Shown in pieces: positions 6,112 through 10,343 of a stretch of 10,343 bases of DNA (position 1 is its first letter; each line of letters opens with the position of its first letter). Made by a program: the position numbers and the translations under genes. The stretch covers positions 1-10,343 of the forward strand of contig MGWJ01000056.1 of assembly GCA_001800945.1 (NCBI GenBank), given 5' to 3'. The DNA comes from Flavobacteria bacterium RIFCSPLOWO2_12_FULL_31_7 (lineage in GTDB: Bacteria; Bacteroidota; Bacteroidia; Flavobacteriales; Flavobacteriaceae). The notes under the pieces were generated by a model. It searched no databases. It was not told the origin of the DNA and worked only from the letters and a program-made list of their open reading frames with translations.

Positions 6112-8307
6112 TTAATTTGCGACTTCGCTAATAAACTTAATTCGCATTAATCGAAGTTCTTCGGTATCGTAATCACCATCAAATTCTTTTAGGGCTTTTT
6201 CGATACTGTCTGATTCAGATTCCATGAAATACTCGTGAATTTCTTCTTGTTGGTCTTCATCTAAAATATCGTCAATCCAATATTTGATATTCAGTTTGGT
6301 TCCAGAAAACACAATTTGTTCCATTTCTTTCAACAATTCATCGAACTTTAATCCTTTTGCTGATGCAATGTCATCTAATCCTAATTTTCTATCAATATTT
6401 TGAATGATATATAATTTGTTTGCTGAATTCGCACCTGTAGATTTCACTACTAAATCATCTGGACGAATGATATCGTTATCTTCTACATATCTTGAAATTA
6501 ATTCTACAAAAGGTTTTCCGAATTTCTTTGCTTTTCCTTCTCCAACTCCGTGAACATTACTTAATTCATCAATTGTGATTGGGTATTTTAAAGCCATATC
6601 TTCTAAAGATGGGTCTTGAAAAACTACAAACGGTGGTACATTATGTTTTTTGGCTTCTTTTTTACGAAGCTCTTTTAACATGGACATTAAGACTTCATCA
6701 GCAGTTCCGGTAGATTTTGCTGCAGCAATAATGTTATCATCTTCTTCTTCGCTAAATTCATGATCTTCAGCCACCATAAATGAATAAGGTTTCTTAATAA
6801 AATCATTTCCAGCTTGAGTCACTTTTAATACACCGTAACTTTCAATATCTTTTGAGATTAATCCAGCCACTAAAACCTGACGAATTAAGGCCATCCAATA
6901 TTTTTCGTCGTGGTCTTTTCCACTTCCGAAGGTTTTCAGCGTATCTATTTTCTGAGCTTTGATAATAGCATTGATTTTTCCAACTAAAGCTAAAATAACT
7001 TCTTTAGGCTTGAATAATTGTTTGGTATCGTTAATGACATTCAACAAGGTTACAATTTGATCTTGAGCTTCCGATTTTTTCTTAGGATTACGAACATTGT
7101 CATCCATGTCAGCTCCTTCTCCATTCACTTCATCAAATTCTTCACCGAAATAATGTAATAAATATTTTCTTCTAGACATTGAGGTTTCGGCGTAAGCCAC
7201 CACTTCTTGTAACAAAGCGTATCCAATTTCTTGTTCTGCAATTGGTTTTCCAGACATGAATTTTTCTAACTTTTCAATATCTTTATAAGAATAATATGCT
7301 AAACAAATTCCTTCTCCATCATCTCTTCCGGCTCTACCTGTTTCTTGGTAATAACTTTCTAGTGATTTAGGAATATCATGGTGAATTACAAAACGTACAT
7401 CTGGCTTGTCAATTCCCATTCCGAAAGCAATAGTTGCCACTACAACATCTACATCTTCCATCAAAAACATGTCTTGATGTTTCGCACGGGTTTTCGCATC
7501 TAAACCGGCGTGATAAGGAACGGCTGAAATTCCGTTTACTTGTAAAACTTGAGCAATTTCTTCCACTTTTTTACGACTTAAACAATAAATTACACCTGAT
7601 TTTCCTTTATGTTGTTTGATGAATCGAATTAAATCACCTTGAATATTTTTCGTTTTAGGACGAATTTCGTAATATAAATTGGGTCTGTTAAACGATGCTT
7701 TGAATGTATTTGCATTCGGCATATCTAAGTTTTTTAAGATATCTTCCTGTACTTTTGGAGTAGCCGTTGCAGTAAGTCCAATAATTGGCACATCGCCTAA
7801 TTGTTTGATAATGCTTCTTAAATTTCTGTATTCTGGTCGGAAATCATGTCCCCATTCGGAAATACAATGTGCTTCGTCAATCGCTACAAATGAAATTTTA
7901 ACCGATTTTAAAAACTGAATATAATCTTCTTTGGTTAAAGATTCTGGAGCAACATAGAGCATTTTGGTTTTTCCAGATAAAATATCTGCTTTTACCTGAT
8001 TGACTTCTGTTTTGTTTAGCGAAGAATTTAAAACATGTGCCACACCTACGTCTGAACCCATACTTCTAATTGCATCCACCTGATTTTTCATTAACGCAAT
8101 AAGTGGAGAAACTACAATTGCGGTTCCTTCCAATACCAAAGCAGGCAATTGATAACATAAAGATTTACCACCACCAGTTGGCATAATAACAAACGTGTTA
8201 TTACCAGATATAATACTTGTAACTACTTTTTCTTGTAATCCTTTAAATTGTGAAAATCCAAAGTATTTTTTTAATTCTTTGTATAAATCTATATTTTGTT
8301 CCGTCAT
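6112..8307 (-). CDS. recQ: ATP-dependent DNA helicase RecQ
   Basis: RecQ is a 3'-5' DNA helicase of recombination and replication-fork repair in the cytoplasm. The 731-residue protein shows motif 0 (F16-G-F-S-Q-F, Q25), Walker A (P-T-G-G-G-K-S, 43-49), the DEAH box (144-147) with the RecQ-specific loop to Y160, motif III (G-L-T-A-T-A-T, 177-183), motif V (A-T-I-A-F-G-M-G-I-D, 291-300) and motif VI (Q-E-T-G-R-A-G-R-D-D, 321-330). A winged-helix RQC region (about 410-520) and an HRDC domain (about 535-612) follow, then a C-terminal extension of about 110 residues. The four zinc-binding cysteines usual after motif VI are absent: the region reads S-M-S-R-R-K-Y-L-L-H-Y-F-G-E and then G-E-G-A-D-M-D-D-N. 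The start M-T-E-Q at 8307 is preferred; the frame is open back to 8391, but that part overlaps the kdsD promoter. The gene diverges from kdsD. Confidence 0.96.
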   Translation of the reverse strand: MTEQNIDLYKELKKYFGFSQFKGLQEKVVTSIISGNNTFVIMPTGGGKSLCYQLPALVLEGTAIVVSPLIALMKNQVDAIRSMGSDVGVAHVLNSSLNKTEVNQVKADILSGKTKMLYVAPESLTKEDYIQFLKSVKISFVAIDEAHCISEWGHDFRPEYRNLRSIIKQLGDVPIIGLTATATPKVQEDILKNLDMPNANTFKASFNRPNLYYEIRPKTKNIQGDLIRFIKQHKGKSGVIYCLSRKKVEEIAQVLQVNGISAVPYHAGLDAKTRAKHQDMFLMEDVDVVVATIAFGMGIDKPDVRFVIHHDIPKSLESYYQETGRAGRDDGEGICLAYYSYKDIEKLEKFMSGKPIAEQEIGYALLQEVVAYAETSMSRRKYLLHYFGEEFDEVNGEGADMDDNVRNPKKKSEAQDQIVTLLNVINDTKQLFKPKEVILALVGKINAIIKAQKIDTLKTFGSGKDHDEKYWMALIRQVLVAGLISKDIESYGVLKVTQAGNDFIKKPYSFMVAEDHEFSEEEDDNIIAAAKSTGTADEVLMSMLKELRKKEAKKHNVPPFVVFQDPSLEDMALKYPITIDELSNVHGVGEGKAKKFGKPFVELISRYVEDNDIIRPDDLVVKSTGANSANKLYIIQNIDRKLGLDDIASAKGLKFDELLKEMEQIVFSGTKLNIKYWIDDILDEDQQEEIHEYFMESESDSIEKALKEFDGDYDTEELRLMRIKFISEVAN

Positions 8308-8366
8308 AAAAAATGGGTTGAACTTATAAACAAATATTTTTAGACAATTATTATTTGAATTTTGTC

Positions 8367-8374
8367 TAAATTTG
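8367..8374 (+). promoter_or_regulatory. -7 promoter box of the kdsD operon
   Basis: TAAATTTG matches the TAnnTTTG element exactly. No TTG is found 17-23 bases upstream, so the -33 element is poor. A start of transcription near 8379 gives a leader of about 50 bases to the TTG start at 8428 and rules out the alternative TTG start at 8362. Confidence 0.45.
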
Positions 8375-8427
8375 CAATTATAAAGATACAACTATTCTTT
8401 AAAAACAAAAATATAATTCATTTAATT

Positions 8428-9393
8428 TTGAATACAACACAAACTATCCTAGAAAACGCTAAGCAATCCATACTTTCACAAAGCGAAAGTATTCAAAAAC
8501 TTACAAATTATCTTACAGATGATTTTGCTAAAACCGTTCAACTTATCTTCGAATCAAAAGGAAGATTAGTGGTGACAGGAATTGGAAAAAGTGCCATAAT
8601 CGCACAAAAAATTGTCGCCACATTAAATTCAACTGGAACACCATCGATATTTTTACATGCCGCAGAAGCGATTCACGGCGATTTAGGTATGATTCAGAAT
8701 GGTGATGTGGTACTTTGTATTTCTAAAAGCGGAAACAGTCCAGAAATTAAAGTTTTAGCACCAATCATTAAAAATTTTGGGACCACATTAATCGGAATGA
8801 CCGCCAATCCGACTTCATTTTTAGCAACTTCATCTGATTTAATTTTACATGCTCATGTAGATGCAGAATGTTGTCCGCTAGGTTTAGCACCAACAAATAG
8901 CACAACGGCACAATTAGTTTTAGGTGATGCGATTGCGGTTTGTTTAATGAAATTACGAGATTTTCAAGCGGAAGATTTTGCCAAATATCATCCAGGTGGT
9001 GCTTTAGGGAAAAAACTGTTATTACGCGTGAAAGACATGCTAGATCAAACGCACGCGCCACAAGTGTCTCCTAACGCTTCTATCAAAAAAGTGATTATGG
9101 AAATTTCCGAAAAACGTTTAGGAGTTACTGCAGTGATTGAAAATGATGTAGTCATAGGAATTATTACCGATGGTGATATTAGAAGAATGTTAACCGACAG
9201 AGAAACATTTTCTGATTTAACCGCACAAGATATAATGACAAAAAACCCAAAATCTATTACTTCTACAGCTTTAGTTTCAGAAGCTTTAGACGTTTTGGAA
9301 GATTATAAAATTACACAATTGATGGTGATTGATAATGGAACATACAAAGGTGTGTTGCATTTACACGATATTTTAAAAGAAGGAATTGTATAA
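8428..9393 (+). CDS. kdsD: D-arabinose 5-phosphate isomerase (KdsD/KpsF family)
   Basis: The enzyme converts D-ribulose 5-phosphate to D-arabinose 5-phosphate, the first step toward Kdo for lipopolysaccharide. The protein has an N-terminal SIS sugar-isomerase domain (about 35-185) and two C-terminal CBS domains (about 200-255 and 268-321). Residues corresponding to E. coli KdsD Lys59, His88, Glu111, Glu152 and His193 are present as K54, H83, E106, E147 and H188, in G-I-G-K-S, A-I-H-G-D-L-G, G-N-S-P-E-I, A-E-C-C-P-L-G and Y-H-P-G-G-A-L-G. The frame has no ATG before codon 88, so a non-ATG start is needed. TTG at 8428 gives 321 residues, close to the 328 of E. coli KdsD; TTG at 8362 lies before the promoter box. 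The stop overlaps the tatC start by one base (TAATG), so the two are translationally coupled. Confidence 0.93.
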   Translation: MNTTQTILENAKQSILSQSESIQKLTNYLTDDFAKTVQLIFESKGRLVVTGIGKSAIIAQKIVATLNSTGTPSIFLHAAEAIHGDLGMIQNGDVVLCISKSGNSPEIKVLAPIIKNFGTTLIGMTANPTSFLATSSDLILHAHVDAECCPLGLAPTNSTTAQLVLGDAIAVCLMKLRDFQAEDFAKYHPGGALGKKLLLRVKDMLDQTHAPQVSPNASIKKVIMEISEKRLGVTAVIENDVVIGIITDGDIRRMLTDRETFSDLTAQDIMTKNPKSITSTALVSEALDVLEDYKITQLMVIDNGTYKGVLHLHDILKEGIV

Positions 9394-10223
9394 TGGCAAA
9401 AAAGAATAAAAAGAACATTAACGAAATGACTTTTTTAGATCATCTTGAAGAATTAAGATGGTTATTAGTAAGAAGCTCAGCAGCAATATTAATTGGAGGA
9501 GCAGTCGCTTGGTTCTTCAGTGATTTCATTTTCAAAACGATTATTTTCGGACCAATGAAAGGTGATTTTATTACCTATCGTTTTTTCTGTGATTTGGCGA
9601 ATAAATATGATTTAGACAAAAGTTTTTGCGATGCGACTTTAAATTTCAGTATTCAAAACACAGAAATTGAAGGTCAAATTTCATTATTAGTTTGGACGTG
9701 TATTACCGCAGGTTTCATCATAAGTTTCCCTTATATTTTATTACAATTTTGGAATTTCATAAGTCCTGCTTTGTATAAAAAAGAGAAAAGAAATGCTATC
9801 AAATTTATTGTAATTTCTTCTTTATTATTCTTTTTAGGTGTTGGATTTGGCTATTTTGTATTAACACCATTATCGTTAAACTTCCTATCTACATTTTCTG
9901 TTTCTGATGTAATCAAAAATGACATTAATGTGAATTCGTACATCGGAACCGTAAAAACAACAACATTAGCTACTGGTTTGGTTTTCGAATTACCAATCAT
10001 TATCTATTTTCTATCCTCTTTATGATTAGTAACTCCAGCCTTTTTGAGAGAATACAGAAAATGGGCTTATGTAATTATCTTGATTATTGCTGCAATTGTT
10101 ACGCCACCAGATGTAATTAGTCAAATTATTGTAACGATTCCATTAGTTATTCTATTTGAAATAAGTATTTTCATCAGTGCTTTTATAAATAAAAAAAATA
10201 ATAAATCTATAACCACAACATAA
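9393..10223 (+). pseudogene. tatC: Sec-independent translocase TatC, interrupted by an in-frame TGA
   Basis: TatC is the inner-membrane receptor of the Tat pathway that binds twin-arginine signal peptides of folded proteins. The frame shows family hallmarks: F-L-D-H-L-E-E-L-R at 14-22, F-P-Y-I-L-L-Q-F-W at 112-120, the conserved Glu in Y-K-K-E-K-R at 128-133, Y-F-V-L-T-P-L at 154-160 and F-E-L-P at 198-201. Codon 211 (10023-10025) is TGA. The same frame then continues for 65 codons with the expected L-V-T-P-A-F-L-R-E-Y-R, T-P-P-D-V-I-S-Q and I-P-L-V-I-L-F-E-I segments, to TAA at 10221-10223. Against E. coli TatC the TGA sits at a conserved Gly, so GGA to TGA is the simplest change. The 210-residue product lacks the last two of six membrane helices and should not work. 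Full length would be 276 residues. The TAATG overlap with the next gene is intact. Confidence 0.9.
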
Positions 10224-10343
10224 TGAGTGATTTAATTTAAGAATTCAACGACTATCGTGCTAAAATGAACGAAAAATTATTAGCCGATGATAATAAAGTA
10301 ATCAAAAGAATTTTCAATTTAGATACCAACGCTTACAGCGAAG
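10223..10343 (+). pseudogene. Carboxymuconolactone decarboxylase family gene, 5' part, early in-frame TAA
   Basis: The ATG at 10223 overlaps the tatC stop (TAATG), as at the kdsD-tatC junction, and starts M-S-D-L-I. The sixth codon (10238-10240) is TAA. The frame then continues E-F-N-D-Y-R-A-K-M-N-E-K-L-L-A-D and N-K-V-I-K-R-I-F-N-L-D-T-N-A-Y-S-E to the edge. This matches the N-terminus I know from flavobacterial CMD-family proteins that follow tatC, small alpha-helical proteins of the AhpD-like fold. The catalytic C-x-x-C part lies outside the window. CAA to TAA or AAA to TAA would explain the stop. Translation could restart at the in-frame ATG at 10265, losing 14 residues, so the gene may still make a product. 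Family assignment is from memory of the N-terminal sequence and is less sure than that of tatC. Confidence 0.6.

Noticed and set aside
8308..8391. Upstream extension of RecQ by 28 residues
   Set aside because: The extension has no RecQ-like sequence, and it overlaps the kdsD promoter box. M-T-E-Q at 8307 fits the family start.
8768..9061. Antisense frame of 97 codons within kdsD
   Set aside because: It lies wholly inside a conserved enzyme gene, with no promoter or family resemblance.
10023..10240. Recoding of TGA as glycine (as in Absconditabacteria and Gracilibacteria), which would rescue tatC because the TGA sits at a Gly position and no intact gene here ends in TGA
   Set aside because: The gene content is clearly flavobacterial, no other in-frame TGA occurs in any gene of the window, and the following gene has an in-frame TAA that this code would not rescue.

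Overview
The window is AT-rich chromosomal DNA of a Bacteroidota bacterium, most likely a Flavobacteriaceae member close to Flavobacterium. Four things point there: type IX secretion (T9SS) sorting domains, start sites without Shine-Dalgarno sequences but with TAnnTTTG -7 boxes, a lipoprotein whose cysteine is followed by an acidic stretch, and flavobacterial-type RecQ, KdsD and TatC sequences. Every intact gene whose end is visible stops with TAA.

Layout. (1) 1-765, minus: 5' part of an exported TPR-type protein that runs off the left edge. (2) 766-953: divergent intergenic region with a CTACCC palindrome and direct repeats, a likely operator, followed by a 60-residue protein of unknown function (954-1136). 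(3) 1211-4499, plus: three exported proteins. They are a six-bladed NHL beta-propeller with a T9SS tail, a 158-residue protein made of a short exported module plus a T9SS tail, and 12 bp later a collagen-like/C1q-like protein without a T9SS tail. A GNRA-loop terminator closes the block. (4) 4604-4849, plus: small conserved-looking protein behind a near-perfect promoter whose geometry implies a leaderless mRNA. (5) 4911-5891, minus: lipoprotein with two fasciclin domains. (6) 6112-8307, minus: RecQ helicase without the usual zinc-binding cysteines. Genes 5 and 6 end in hairpin terminators that share an identical 20-base stretch. (7) 8428 to the end, plus: an operon with TAATG overlaps, kdsD - tatC - carboxymuconolactone-decarboxylase-like gene (cut by the right edge).

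The most striking observation is in region 7. tatC carries an in-frame TGA at codon 211, exactly at a conserved glycine, and its sequence then continues in the same frame for 65 well-conserved codons to the normal end. The next gene carries an in-frame TAA at its sixth codon. Two nonsense codons 215 bases apart in otherwise clean reading frames mean recent gene decay, sequence error, or a real population variant.

Functionally, the left half is cell-surface biology: T9SS cargo, adhesin-like collagen and propeller proteins, a probable surface lipoprotein. The right half is housekeeping: DNA repair, Kdo/LPS precursor synthesis and Tat export. No mobile element, CRISPR array, tRNA or rRNA was recognised. 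No stretch longer than about 220 bases lacks a gene.
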